Below, one piece after another: positions 7,599 to 16,129 of a DNA stretch of 39,895 nucleotides (within the stretch, counting starts at the first letter, position 1; the number at the start of each line of letters is the position of its first letter). This DNA is from a virus. Both the position numbers and the translations under genes were made by a program. The notes beneath the pieces were generated by a model. The model saw only the letters and a list, made by a program, of their open reading frames with translations, searched no databases and was not told the origin of the DNA. The stretch is taken from positions 1 through 39,895 of IMG/VR virus record IMGVR_UViG_3300024346_008877; one strand, given 5' to 3'.

Positions 7599-8705
7599 AT
7601 GGCTAAAGCTCCAAAAAAAAGTAATATTATTAATAAAAGTGATTTCGATTTAGATTCATTTTTAGAATCAGAAAATTTAATAACAGAAACACAAGATAAA
7701 GAATTATCATGGGTACCATTATCTAAAGCATGGCATGATGCAATTAAATTACCAGGATTCCCAAGAGGGTTTGTTAGTCTTGTTAGAGGTTATTCAAATA
7801 CAGGAAAATCAACAGCGTTTTATGAAGCTATTGTTGGTGCTCAAAAAATTGGTGATTTACCAATTGTAATTGAAACTGAAGGTAATTGGAATGTTGACCA
7901 CGCTAAAAAAATTGGTGTTAAATTCAAAGAGGTAGTTGATGTGTTAACTGGTGAGGTAACTGAAAAACCAGATGGTTTTATCTTGATGAGAAGTAAGGAT
8001 ATTTATGAAAAATATAAATGTTACAATCACCAAGATAGTAAGATGATGAGTAAAGCTACTAGAGGTGAACCAGTTATTGAAGATGTGGCACTATTTATTA
8101 GTGAAATGATTCAAAAACAAGAAGATGGTTTAATCACTAAAAATATTGTTTTCTTATGGGATTCAATTGGTACTTTAAATTGTTATAAATCAGCTTGTTC
8201 TAATTCTAGTAATAATATGTGGAATGCTGGTGCTATGAATGCCTTCCAAGCTATTGTTAACTTCAAAATTCCAGCTAGTAGAAGTATTGATAGTCCATAT
8301 ATTAATACAATGATATGTGTTCAAAAAATATGGTTAGACAGTATGAATGGAACTGTTGTTAAACATAAAGGTGGTGAGTTCATGTTCTTTAATTCAAGAA
8401 TAATTGTTCACGTTGGTGGTATTTTAACTCACGGAACTAAAAAATTAACTGCTAAAGCTTTAAACCAAGATTTCCAATATGGTACTGAGGCTAAAATTAG
8501 ATGTGAGAAGAATCACGTAACTGGTATTGAAAGAAATGGTACCATTGCATCAACACCACATGGGTATGTTAACCCAGCTGAGTTGGATGAATATAAGAAA
8601 GAAAATAGACAATTCATACATGATGCTTTAAATGTTGATTATGATACAGTTATTGAGTATGTTAATGTTGAAGGTACGTTAGAGGGTGATGATATTAGAG
8701 AGTAG
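7599..8705 (+). CDS. uvsX: UvsX/RecA-like recombinase
   Basis: 368 residues, near T4 UvsX (391). The protein would form filaments on single-stranded DNA and carry out ATP-dependent strand exchange. Walker A is GYSNTGKS at residues 64-71 after FPRGFVSLVR, and Walker B is IVFLWDSIG at 181-189. The region KGGEFMFFNSRIIVHVGG (about 255-272) fits the RecA-fold core following the Walker B strand. The C-terminus is acidic (LEGDDIRE). It follows SSB and precedes FEN nuclease and helicase, as expected for a T4-type recombination-dependent replication set. It is the only gene here ending in TAG; a TAA lies two codons later. A RadA/Sms-like identity is less likely because no zinc finger or Lon domain is present. 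Confidence 0.85.
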   Translation: MAKAPKKSNIINKSDFDLDSFLESENLITETQDKELSWVPLSKAWHDAIKLPGFPRGFVSLVRGYSNTGKSTAFYEAIVGAQKIGDLPIVIETEGNWNVDHAKKIGVKFKEVVDVLTGEVTEKPDGFILMRSKDIYEKYKCYNHQDSKMMSKATRGEPVIEDVALFISEMIQKQEDGLITKNIVFLWDSIGTLNCYKSACSNSSNNMWNAGAMNAFQAIVNFKIPASRSIDSPYINTMICVQKIWLDSMNGTVVKHKGGEFMFFNSRIIVHVGGILTHGTKKLTAKALNQDFQYGTEAKIRCEKNHVTGIERNGTIASTPHGYVNPAELDEYKKENRQFIHDALNVDYDTVIEYVNVEGTLEGDDIRE

Positions 8706-8726
8706 TATTAACTAAAAAAAAAAGTT

Positions 8727-9776
8727 ATGAGAAGAGCACCTAGAAAGGGTAATCTTGAGAAAGAAATAAAAACATTGTTGATAGATGGTAATGCGTTATT
8801 CAAAACTGGTTATCATGGTGCTATTAACGAATATAACGACTCTGGAAGAACTATTGGGGGTATATACCAGTTCATAGTTATTATGAAAAAATTAATTGAA
8901 GAGAAGTATTATGATAGGGTTTTTGTTTTTTGGGATGGTAAATTCAGTGGGAAATTAAGATATGATATTTATTCTGATTACAAAGGTAATCGGAATAAGG
9001 ATTATATAAATGGCACAATACCAGATGATAAGGACCAAATTTTACAACGTTTAATAGTACAAGAATACCTAGAAGAATTATTTATTCGACAATTAGAAGA
9101 TGAAATAGTTGAAAGTGACGATTTTATTTCGTATTTTTGTAACACTAAGGGAAAAAATGAAAAAATAACCATTTGCACCAACGATAGAGATTTATGTCAA
9201 TTGATAAATGAAGATATTACAATTTATTTATGTGACAAAAAAAGATACGTTACAATTGGTAATTATAATGAGTTTTTTAAACATCATTATACAAATTCAG
9301 CTTTAGTTAAAATTATAAGTGGTGATAATAGTGATAATATTAAAGGTATCAAAGGGGTTAAAGAACCTTCGCTTTTAAAATTCTTCCCATTCATCGCTGA
9401 AAGGAACTGCACCTTACTAGAAATCCTAGAAAACGCTAGTAGATTACAAGAAGAGAGGGTTAAAAACAAAAAGAAACCTCTAAAAGTTTTTGATAATCTA
9501 ATTAATAGTGTTACCGATGGTATACAAGGTAAGGACATTTATAAAATTAATACTAATTTAGTTGATTTAACAACACCACAAATTACAATGAGTGGTATTG
9601 AAAAATTAGAAAACCTTAAGGATGGTGTTATCGACCCGAATAATAGAGGTATTAAAAATATTATTAATTTAATGAAGAGAGATGGGATAGATAAAAAGTT
9701 TTCTGATGTATCAGAATATTTAATTCCATTTAATAGATTGATTGAGAGAGAAAAAAAAATGTTTAACAAAAATTAA
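8727..9776 (+). CDS. rnh: RNase H / FEN-family 5'-3' exonuclease
   Basis: 349 residues, slightly longer than T4 RNase H (305). The family removes RNA primers and 5' flaps on lagging strands using two metal ions. Acidic residues lie where expected: D20 in LLIDGNALF, D70 in FVFWDG, E129/D131/D132 in VESDDF, D153 and D155 in CTNDRDL, and D200/D203 in the helix-hairpin-helix region GDNSDNIKGIKG at 199-210. This full set argues for an active nuclease. The start ATG is preceded by AAAGTT and poly-A, a leader shared with three other genes here. It lies between uvsX and a small unknown gene in the replication operon. An A9 run (9751-9759) close to the 3' end precedes the next gene. Confidence 0.88.
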   Translation: MRRAPRKGNLEKEIKTLLIDGNALFKTGYHGAINEYNDSGRTIGGIYQFIVIMKKLIEEKYYDRVFVFWDGKFSGKLRYDIYSDYKGNRNKDYINGTIPDDKDQILQRLIVQEYLEELFIRQLEDEIVESDDFISYFCNTKGKNEKITICTNDRDLCQLINEDITIYLCDKKRYVTIGNYNEFFKHHYTNSALVKIISGDNSDNIKGIKGVKEPSLLKFFPFIAERNCTLLEILENASRLQEERVKNKKKPLKVFDNLINSVTDGIQGKDIYKINTNLVDLTTPQITMSGIEKLENLKDGVIDPNNRGIKNIINLMKRDGIDKKFSDVSEYLIPFNRLIEREKKMFNKN

Positions 9777-9780
9777 AGTT

Positions 9781-10275
9781 ATGAAAAAAAGTGTTGAGAA
9801 ACCATTGTTTGAGTTTTCGTTGTTTATTAATAATAACATCATATGTCAAAGAAGTTTTGATATTTATGGTTTCAATGAGGATTGTTTCGGTTCATATGAA
9901 CTAAAGGAAATGATGAATGAAATTTCAGGGGTTAATAATGAACTAGGTAGACTAGGAATCATCCCTAAATTTTTAAAGCGTAAAAGCGATGATTATTTGT
10001 GGGAGAATTATGACCCACACAAACCACAAAAAGAGGGTGATATCTTCATCCAAGATATCAACGAAAGGGATGATAATTTCCAATTCGAGGTTAGATACGA
10101 TGGTAGGTTAGTAGCCTCATCTAATTTTAGTGGAAATCTTTTCCCACCAAAAGTTAGATACCAAGTTAATATTAGAGAGATAATCTATGATATTATCGCT
10201 GAAATTAGAGAATATCTAACAAGGAAAGAATACACTTCAGTTGAAAGTGTGTATAAAATAACGTTATTAGATTAA
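9781..10275 (+). CDS. Unknown protein of the replication operon (164 aa)
   Basis: 164 residues with no family I recognise. A non-ATG reading frame extends upstream to 9742, but ATG 9781 is preferred: it lies 4 bases after the RNase H stop and carries the recurrent AAAGTT leader. The N-terminal part contains strand-like FEFSLFINNNIICQRSFDIYGF (first 20: FEFSLFINNNIICQRSFDIY), the middle is rich in charged and aromatic residues (YLWENYDPHKP), and the end is a long amphipathic helix region (NIREIIYDIIAEIREYL). Wedged between the primer-removing nuclease and the replicative helicase it may be a small replication accessory protein, for example in the place of a gp59-type helicase loader, but no sequence similarity supports that. 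Confidence 0.72.
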   Translation: MKKSVEKPLFEFSLFINNNIICQRSFDIYGFNEDCFGSYELKEMMNEISGVNNELGRLGIIPKFLKRKSDDYLWENYDPHKPQKEGDIFIQDINERDDNFQFEVRYDGRLVASSNFSGNLFPPKVRYQVNIREIIYDIIAEIREYLTRKEYTSVESVYKITLLD

Positions 10276-10284
10276 TAGTATTTT

Positions 10285-11670
10285 ATGTCTAAAATAGATA
10301 AGAATAATTTAGGGTTTTTAGGTGAGGACTATCAGTTAAGGCTGATAGCTCAGCTAATAACTGATAAAAAATTCGCTAATGACATATTAGATATTGTGGA
10401 TGTTAATTTTTTTGGGGATGAGTATTTAAAATTAATAGCTGTTGAAATTAAAAACGCATATAATCATCATCAAGTGATTCCAGATTTCGATAGTTTGGAA
10501 TTTAGACTTAAAGAGAGGTTAAGTAATGTCCTACAAAGAGAATTTGCCATTGGTCAATTAAATAGAGTTAAAGATGTTAATTATAATGATAGTTATAAAG
10601 TTCAAGAGATAGCTATGAAATTTTGTAAACAACAAGCTTTAAAAAAATCAGTTGCTGAAATAAATGTAATATTAGATAGAGGTGATTATGAAGAATACGA
10701 TGAGTGTGAAATTATATTAAAGAAAGCACTTTCAGTAGGGGATAACAAAGATTTTAGTATTGAATTGGATGATGATATTGATGGTGTTTTAGCTGATGAT
10801 TTCAGAGACCCAATCCCAACAGGTATTAAAGGTTTTGATGAATATATGAATGGTGGTTTAGCTAAGACTGAATTAGGTATTATTTTAGCTCCATTTGGGG
10901 TTGGTAAAACAACTATGATTACAAAGATAGCTAATAGTGCTATGAATGAAGGTAAAAATGTGTTACAAATATTTTTTGAAGATAACCCAAAGGTAATCCA
11001 ACGTAAACATTATTCTTGTGCTACTGGTATCGAATTAAATGATTTACCAAACCACAAACCATTTGTTAAAAATGTTATTAGGGAGAAATTAGAAAAAGGT
11101 GGTCATTTAAAACTATTAAAATTAAATAGTGATGGTATTACAATACCTAAAATTAGACAAGTAGTTAGAAAATTCATAGGAAATGGTTTTAGACCAGATA
11201 TGATTTTAATTGATTATATTGATTGTGTTGAACCATCTAGAAAAGTAGATGATACTAATGTTGGTGAGGGTAGAGTAATGAGAGAGTTTGAAACCATGCT
11301 TAATGAATTTGATATGGCTGGATGGACAGCTGTTCAAGGTAATAGAAGTTCTATTAAATCAGAAGTCGTTGAATCGGACCAAATGGGTGGTTCAATAAAG
11401 AAAGCTCAGATTGGGCATTTTATAGTTTCTGTTGCTAGAAGTAATGAACAAAAAGATAGTGGACATGCTAATTTAGCTATCCTAAAATCTAGATTTGGTA
11501 GAGATGGTATTGTTTTAAATGATTGTATTTTTGATAACTCTAGAGTACAAATTGAGATTACTGAACAAGAGTCAAAAACATTTTTACAAAACTCAATAGA
11601 TAAAAATGATAGAGATACTGATAGAGTTAGAATAGTTATGAATGCAAGTAAATTAATAAAAGAACCTTAA
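10285..11670 (+). CDS. 41: DnaB/gp41-type replicative helicase
   Basis: 461 residues, matching DnaB (471) and T4 gp41 (475). It would form a hexameric ring unwinding DNA 5'-3' at the fork. The N-terminal ~120 residues resemble the DnaB N-domain that contacts primase. In the RecA-like C-domain, Walker A is APFGVGKTT at 202-210, the catalytic Glu lies in IFFEDNP (E232), Walker B is MILID at 306-310, a VQGNRSS segment occupies the sensor position, and KSRFGRDG near 412-419 fits the arginine-finger region. It sits 9 bases after the preceding gene and 10 before nrdB. The primase partner is probably the zinc-finger/TOPRIM gene at the end of the window, far from the helicase, unlike the adjacent 41-61 pair in T4. 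Confidence 0.88.
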   Translation: MSKIDKNNLGFLGEDYQLRLIAQLITDKKFANDILDIVDVNFFGDEYLKLIAVEIKNAYNHHQVIPDFDSLEFRLKERLSNVLQREFAIGQLNRVKDVNYNDSYKVQEIAMKFCKQQALKKSVAEINVILDRGDYEEYDECEIILKKALSVGDNKDFSIELDDDIDGVLADDFRDPIPTGIKGFDEYMNGGLAKTELGIILAPFGVGKTTMITKIANSAMNEGKNVLQIFFEDNPKVIQRKHYSCATGIELNDLPNHKPFVKNVIREKLEKGGHLKLLKLNSDGITIPKIRQVVRKFIGNGFRPDMILIDYIDCVEPSRKVDDTNVGEGRVMREFETMLNEFDMAGWTAVQGNRSSIKSEVVESDQMGGSIKKAQIGHFIVSVARSNEQKDSGHANLAILKSRFGRDGIVLNDCIFDNSRVQIEITEQESKTFLQNSIDKNDRDTDRVRIVMNASKLIKEP

Positions 11671-11680
11671 AATAAAATAT

Positions 11681-12667
11681 ATGAGTGAAATAAAAAAAGA
11701 GCCGATTTTAACGGAAAATCCAAATAGATTCGTTTTATTCCCAATTGAACATGATGATATATGGAAATTATATAAACAACAAGAAGCTAGTATTTGGACT
11801 GCTGAAGAAATTGATTTACAACAAGACTTAAAGGATTGGAATGATAAATTAAGTGATAATGAAAAACATTTTGTTAAACATATTTTAGCATTCTTTGCAG
11901 CCTCTGATGGAATTGTAAATGAAAATTTAGCTGAGAATTTTTTAAGTGAAGTCCAATACACAGAAGCTAAGTTTTTCTATGGATTTCAAATTATGATGGA
12001 GAACATACATAGTGAAACGTATTCACTATTAATTGATACTTACGTAAAAGATGAAGTTGAGAGAACTAAATTATTTAATGCAATAGAAACATTAAGTTGT
12101 GTTAAGAAGAAGGCTGATTGGGCCTTAAAATGGATTGAGTCAGATTCATTTGCAGAGCGTTTAATTGCTTTTGCAGTTGTAGAAGGAATTTTCTTCTCTG
12201 GAGCATTTTGTTCTATCTATTGGTTAAAGAAACGTGGTTTGATGCCAGGTTTAACTTTTTCTAATGAATTAATTTCTCGTGATGAGGGTATGCATACTGA
12301 TTTTGCGGTACATTTACACAATCACCACGTTATAAATAAAGTTCCTAAAGAAAGGATTACTGAAATTGTTAGGGAGGCTGTTGAAATTGAAAAAGAATTT
12401 ATCTTGGATGCGTTACCAGTTAAATTAATAGGTATGAATTCAGATATGATGTCACAATACATTGAATTTGTTAGTGATAGATTATTAGTTTCGTTGAATT
12501 GTGGTAAATTATATAACGTAAACAATCCATTTCCATTTATGGATATGATTAATTTACCTGGTAAAACTAACTTTTTTGAGAAAAGAGTTGGTGAATACCA
12601 AAAAGCTGGGGTTACTAATACAGATTCAAGTAAGACTATTAATTTTGGTGGTGATGATGATTTCTAA
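11681..12667 (+). CDS. nrdB: Ribonucleoside-diphosphate reductase, class Ia, beta subunit
   Basis: 328 residues. NrdB carries the di-iron/tyrosyl radical cofactor that activates NrdA to make deoxynucleotides. Metal and radical residues are in place: D45 in WTAEEIDL, E107 and H110 in ENIHSETY with the radical Tyr at Y114, a third Glu in [10 protein letters not shown], and E/H in [10 protein letters not shown]. The C-terminal tail ends in FGGDDDF, the docking peptide for NrdA. The sequence is of the eukaryote-like/Bacteroidota-like R2 type ([27 protein letters not shown]), which suggests acquisition from a Bacteroidota host. It precedes nrdA, with a 96-base gap that contains a hairpin. Confidence 0.95.
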   Translation: MSEIKKEPILTENPNRFVLFPIEHDDIWKLYKQQEASIWTAEEIDLQQDLKDWNDKLSDNEKHFVKHILAFFAASDGIVNENLAENFLSEVQYTEAKFFYGFQIMMENIHSETYSLLIDTYVKDEVERTKLFNAIETLSCVKKKADWALKWIESDSFAERLIAFAVVEGIFFSGAFCSIYWLKKRGLMPGLTFSNELISRDEGMHTDFAVHLHNHHVINKVPKERITEIVREAVEIEKEFILDALPVKLIGMNSDMMSQYIEFVSDRLLVSLNCGKLYNVNNPFPFMDMINLPGKTNFFEKRVGEYQKAGVTNTDSSKTINFGGDDDF

Positions 12668-12683
12668 ACCTAATTTAAAATAA

Positions 12684-12720
12684 ATTATATGGTGGGGAGT
12701 ATTTTTACTTACCCACCATT
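12684..12720 (+). other. Stable hairpin between nrdB and nrdA, no U tract
   Basis: ATGGTGGG...AGTA pairs with TACTTACCCACCAT around a T-rich loop (about 12689-12719), giving some 12 base pairs with one small internal bulge. It is not followed by a T run, so it is not a standard terminator. It could protect the nrdB message 3' end, act as a processing site, or tune the NrdB:NrdA ratio; these are guesses. Confidence 0.55.
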
Positions 12721-12763
12721 ATAATTATAACTGTATAATAATAATATAAAAAAAATATAAATA

Positions 12764-15136
12764 ATGAAAGTAGTAAAAAGAGATGGTGTTACCAAAGAAG
12801 ATGTAAACTTCAATAAAATTAGCACTAGGATTAAAAAATTATGTTATGGTTTAGACACTAATTATGTTGACCATGATGAGGTTTCAAAAAAAGTTATAGA
12901 TGGTCTTTATGACGGAGTTACAACAATTGAGTTAGATAGACTTGCGGCGGAAACTGCTGGGTCTTTAGTTTCTTATCACCCAGATTATTCTTTATTAGCG
13001 TCAAGAATTGAGATTACTTCGCTACATAAAAGTACTGATAAGTATTTCACTAAAACTATCGAAAGATTGTATAATTATATAAACCCTAAAAATGGTAAAT
13101 ATTCCCCACTAATTAGTGATGAAGTTTATGAAGTGGTTAAAAAGCATGGTAAAAAATTGAATTCAGCTATTATTAGCGATAGAGATTTTGGTTATGATTA
13201 TTTTGGTTTTAAAACTTTAGAGAAATCATATTTGTTAAAAATTGATGATAAAGTAGTGGAAAGACCTCAACATATGTTGATGCGTGTTTCTTTAGGTATT
13301 CATGGTAGTGATATTGAATCAGCTATCAAGACCTATAATTTAATGAGTGAGAAATATTTTACCCATGCAACTCCAACGTTGTTCAATTCAGGAACTCCAA
13401 AACCTCAAATGTCATCTTGTTTCTTATTGACGATGAAAGATGATAGCATTAATGGTATTTATGATACATTAAAACAAACAGCTTTAATTTCACAATCCGC
13501 TGGTGGAATTGGGTTAGCAACACATAATATTAGAGCTGTAGGTTCTTATATTGCTGGAACTAACGGAACTTCAAATGGTCTTACTCCAATGTTACGTGTA
13601 TTTAACGATACAGCTCGTTATGTAGACCAAGGTGGTGGAAAACGTAAAGGTAGTTTTGCTATCTATATCGAACCATGGCATGCTGATATCTTAAGTTTCT
13701 TAGATTTGAAAAAGAATCATGGTGTTGAAGATATGCGTGCTAGAGATTTATTCTATGCAATGTGGATTCCAGATTTATTCATGAAACGTGTTGAAGAAGA
13801 TGGTGATTGGACATTAATGTGTCCTAACGAATGTCCTGGTTTAGATGAAACGCATAGTGAAGAGTTTGAAGCTTTATACACATCTTATGAGAAAGCTGGT
13901 AAAGGTAGAAAAACTATTAAAGCTATGGAAATTTGGTTAAAAATTCTTGAATCTCAAATCGAGACTGGAACACCATATATGTTGTATAAAGATTCTGCAA
14001 ATAAGAAATCAAATCAAAATAATTTAGGGACTATTCGTTCTTCAAATTTATGTACTGAAATCATTGAGTATACATCACCAGAAGAGGTTGCTGTATGTAA
14101 TTTAGCTTCATTAGCTTTACCTAAATTCGTTGAAATTAAAGATAAACGAGCTAAGAAAAATGTTGAGTATGTATTCAATCATAAGAAATTACATGAGGTT
14201 GTTAAATTCATAACAATAAACCTTAATAAGATTATTGATAGAAATTTCTACCCAGTAAAAGAAGCTGAATATTCTAACAAAAAACACAGACCAATAGGTT
14301 TAGGTGTGCAAGGTTTGGCTGATGTATTTCAAATGATGAAATTACCATTTGATTCTGAAGAAGCTAAAATGTTAAACGCTTCTATATTTGAAACTATGTA
14401 TCACGCTTCTATGGAATCTTCTATGGAATTAGCTAAGGTAGATGGTCCATATGAAACTTTTGAAGGTTCTATGGTTAGTAAAGGTATCTTCCAATTTGAT
14501 TTATGGGATGAACCAATTTTTAGTGGTATGTATGATTGGGATAAATTAAAAAGTGAAGTTATTGAACATGGTGTTAGGAACTCATTATTAATGGCACCTA
14601 TGCCAACTGCTTCTACTTCTCAAATATTAGGGAATAACGAAGCATTTGAACCATATACAACTAATATCTATACACGTAGAGTATTATCTGGTGAGTTTAT
14701 TTGTGTTAATAAACATTTAATTTTACATTTAATAGAATTAGGTTTGTGGGATGATGAAATGAGAGATAGATTAATGATTAGTAATGGTTCAGTTGCTAAC
14801 TTCACTGATTTACCTCAAGAAATTAGAGAAATTTATAAAACTGTTTGGGAAATTAAACAACGTCATGTTATTGATTTAGCCGCAGATAGAGGTGCATTCA
14901 TTTGCCAATCTCAATCGATGAATATTTTTATGGATAATCCAACTTTCCAAAAATTAACTAGTATGCATTTCCATGGTTGGCAAAAAGGTTTAAAAACTGG
15001 AATGTATTATTTAAGAAATAAACCAGCGGCGGAGGCCATCAAATTCACAATTGATAAGACGAAATATCTTGTTAAAGAAGTTGAGGAATTCTCAGCTGAG
15101 AATTCAGATTTTGACTGCGATAATTGTGGTTCATAA
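12764..15136 (+). CDS. nrdA: Ribonucleoside-diphosphate reductase, class Ia, alpha subunit
   Basis: 790 residues, close to NrdA (about 760-800). It reduces ribonucleoside diphosphates using the radical supplied by NrdB. An ATP-cone lies at residues 1-90 ([29 protein letters not shown]), so dATP feedback control is possible. The catalytic triad N428-x-C430-x-E432 is in SSNLCTEI; the redox cysteines are C219 (MSSCFLL) and C445 (AVCNLAS); the C-terminal CxxC at C785/C788 accepts electrons from thioredoxin or glutaredoxin. All key residues are present, so the enzyme should be functional. TATAAATA touches the ATG, but in such AT-rich DNA it is not convincing as a promoter. A strong terminator follows directly. 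Confidence 0.95.
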   Translation: MKVVKRDGVTKEDVNFNKISTRIKKLCYGLDTNYVDHDEVSKKVIDGLYDGVTTIELDRLAAETAGSLVSYHPDYSLLASRIEITSLHKSTDKYFTKTIERLYNYINPKNGKYSPLISDEVYEVVKKHGKKLNSAIISDRDFGYDYFGFKTLEKSYLLKIDDKVVERPQHMLMRVSLGIHGSDIESAIKTYNLMSEKYFTHATPTLFNSGTPKPQMSSCFLLTMKDDSINGIYDTLKQTALISQSAGGIGLATHNIRAVGSYIAGTNGTSNGLTPMLRVFNDTARYVDQGGGKRKGSFAIYIEPWHADILSFLDLKKNHGVEDMRARDLFYAMWIPDLFMKRVEEDGDWTLMCPNECPGLDETHSEEFEALYTSYEKAGKGRKTIKAMEIWLKILESQIETGTPYMLYKDSANKKSNQNNLGTIRSSNLCTEIIEYTSPEEVAVCNLASLALPKFVEIKDKRAKKNVEYVFNHKKLHEVVKFITINLNKIIDRNFYPVKEAEYSNKKHRPIGLGVQGLADVFQMMKLPFDSEEAKMLNASIFETMYHASMESSMELAKVDGPYETFEGSMVSKGIFQFDLWDEPIFSGMYDWDKLKSEVIEHGVRNSLLMAPMPTASTSQILGNNEAFEPYTTNIYTRRVLSGEFICVNKHLILHLIELGLWDDEMRDRLMISNGSVANFTDLPQEIREIYKTVWEIKQRHVIDLAADRGAFICQSQSMNIFMDNPTFQKLTSMHFHGWQKGLKTGMYYLRNKPAAEAIKFTIDKTKYLVKEVEEFSAENSDFDCDNCGS

Positions 15137-15165
15137 AAAAAAGGGAGTTTTACTCCCTTTTTTTT
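15135..15165 (+). terminator. Rho-independent terminator after nrdA
   Basis: An A8-GGGAGT-TTT-ACTCCC-T8 hairpin: a long perfect stem (GGGAGT core extended by A/T pairs) followed by T tract. It separates the replication/nucleotide module from the baseplate genes. Confidence 0.9.
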
Positions 15166-15215
15166 ATTTATAATGTAATTTTTATTTTTATTTATTATAT
15201 TTATTAAAAAAGGAT

Positions 15216-15599
15216 ATGGCATTACAAACTATAAACATAGATTTTCCATTTAAGAATAGTGTGAATGGAGATTTTGTAAAGTTAAATGATAATGATAATG
15301 AGGCGATAAAAGCTGATTTGATGCATTTAATTTTAACAAATAAAGGTGAGAGATTATACTTACCAGATTTCGGTACTAATTTAAGAAAATATATTTTTGA
15401 ACCAAATGATAGTCTAACTTTTGGAGACATCAAAGGAGAGATTAATGAGTCGGTTAAAAAATACCTACCTAAATTAAAAATAAAAACGATTACAGTTGAG
15501 GAATCAAATGAGTCGGAATACACTTCGATAGTTAGAATAGATTACATCGTAACTGATGATGTATTTGAAACTCAAGATTTTATAATATTAGAATTGTAA
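15216..15599 (+). CDS. 25: Baseplate wedge protein, gp25-like
   Basis: 127 residues, the size of T4 gp25 (132). gp25 is a conserved sheath-initiating baseplate wedge component in contractile tails. The hallmark stretch is TNKGERLYLPDFGTNLRKYI at residues 41-60, followed by FEP. It opens the baseplate cluster and is followed by a membrane protein and gp6. The leader contains AAGGAT just before the ATG, the nearest thing to a Shine-Dalgarno sequence in the window. No Bacteroidota -7 element is obvious upstream, so a different late promoter class may drive it. Confidence 0.9.
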   Translation: MALQTINIDFPFKNSVNGDFVKLNDNDNEAIKADLMHLILTNKGERLYLPDFGTNLRKYIFEPNDSLTFGDIKGEINESVKKYLPKLKIKTITVEESNESEYTSIVRIDYIVTDDVFETQDFIILEL

Positions 15600-15611
15600 C
15601 AAACTAAAAAA

Positions 15612-16073
15612 ATGAATAGAATAAATAGGTGGGAGTATAGCGTAAGGTTAATTATAATCTTACTAGCTATCTTTTCACCTTTTTTATTATTAATTCTACA
15701 TGGTTACGAATCTTCACTATCCAACTACTGGGAAACGGAAATGCAACCAATTTTCATATTATCAAACGCAACTACATCTTATTTTCTATATAGAATAAAG
15801 GGTTGGGAAATTCCAGCTCTGTTGTTATTACTATTAACAGCATTTTCAGTTGAATATTACGGTACCACCCATAATATGTTAGCAACAACGTTTTTCATTT
15901 CTTGTTTATTACCACTATATAGAAAGAAAGAAATGAGAATGATATTCTATTTATACGTTTCAAGTGTTATTTTCGTCCCAATCAGTTTATTTGTATTTGA
16001 AACTATCTCAGTAGTTTTATTATGTTCATACCATTTAATCATTTTAAATAGAGTTTATAGATTAAATAAATAA
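15612..16073 (+). CDS. Multi-pass membrane protein of unknown function in the baseplate cluster
   Basis: 153 residues with four to six predicted membrane segments: about 12-31 (LIIILLAIFSPFLLLILHGY), 66-82 (IPALLLLLLTAFSVEYY), 88-101, 111-130 (MIFYLYVSSVIFVPISLFVF) and 133-148, plus a weaker one near 45-60. Both termini carry Arg/Lys residues. I recognise no family. It lies between gp25 and gp6, where T4 has no membrane protein. Candidate roles are a holin-like or superinfection protein, or a membrane anchor for baseplate assembly. The gene starts 12 bases after gp25 behind an A-rich leader, so it is part of the same transcript. Confidence 0.8.
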   Translation: MNRINRWEYSVRLIIILLAIFSPFLLLILHGYESSLSNYWETEMQPIFILSNATTSYFLYRIKGWEIPALLLLLLTAFSVEYYGTTHNMLATTFFISCLLPLYRKKEMRMIFYLYVSSVIFVPISLFVFETISVVLLCSYHLIILNRVYRLNK

Positions 16074-16129
16074 TTAACCTTTATTTATAAAAAAAAATTT
16101 TTAAATTGTATTTATAAATAAAAATACAA

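Noticed and set aside
8703-8711. TAG in uvsX as a recoded sense codon
   Set aside because: Read-through would add only two residues before TAA, and no other gene contains an in-frame TAG.
9742-9780. Upstream extension of the 164-aa gene, possibly fused to RNase H by slippage on an A9 run
   Set aside because: The extension starts at TTG, the shift needed is +1 rather than the common -1, and ATG 9781 has a leader shared by other genes.
12756-12763. TATAAATA, the T4 late-promoter sequence, also at 16113-16120 and 25366-25373
   Set aside because: At this base composition about ten copies per strand are expected by chance in 40 kb, and these sit too close to the ATG for a -10 element with a leader.
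16074-16129. Short palindrome TATTTATAAATA before gp6 as an operator
   Set aside because: A/T-only palindromes of this length are common in this DNA; no second copy in comparable position was found.
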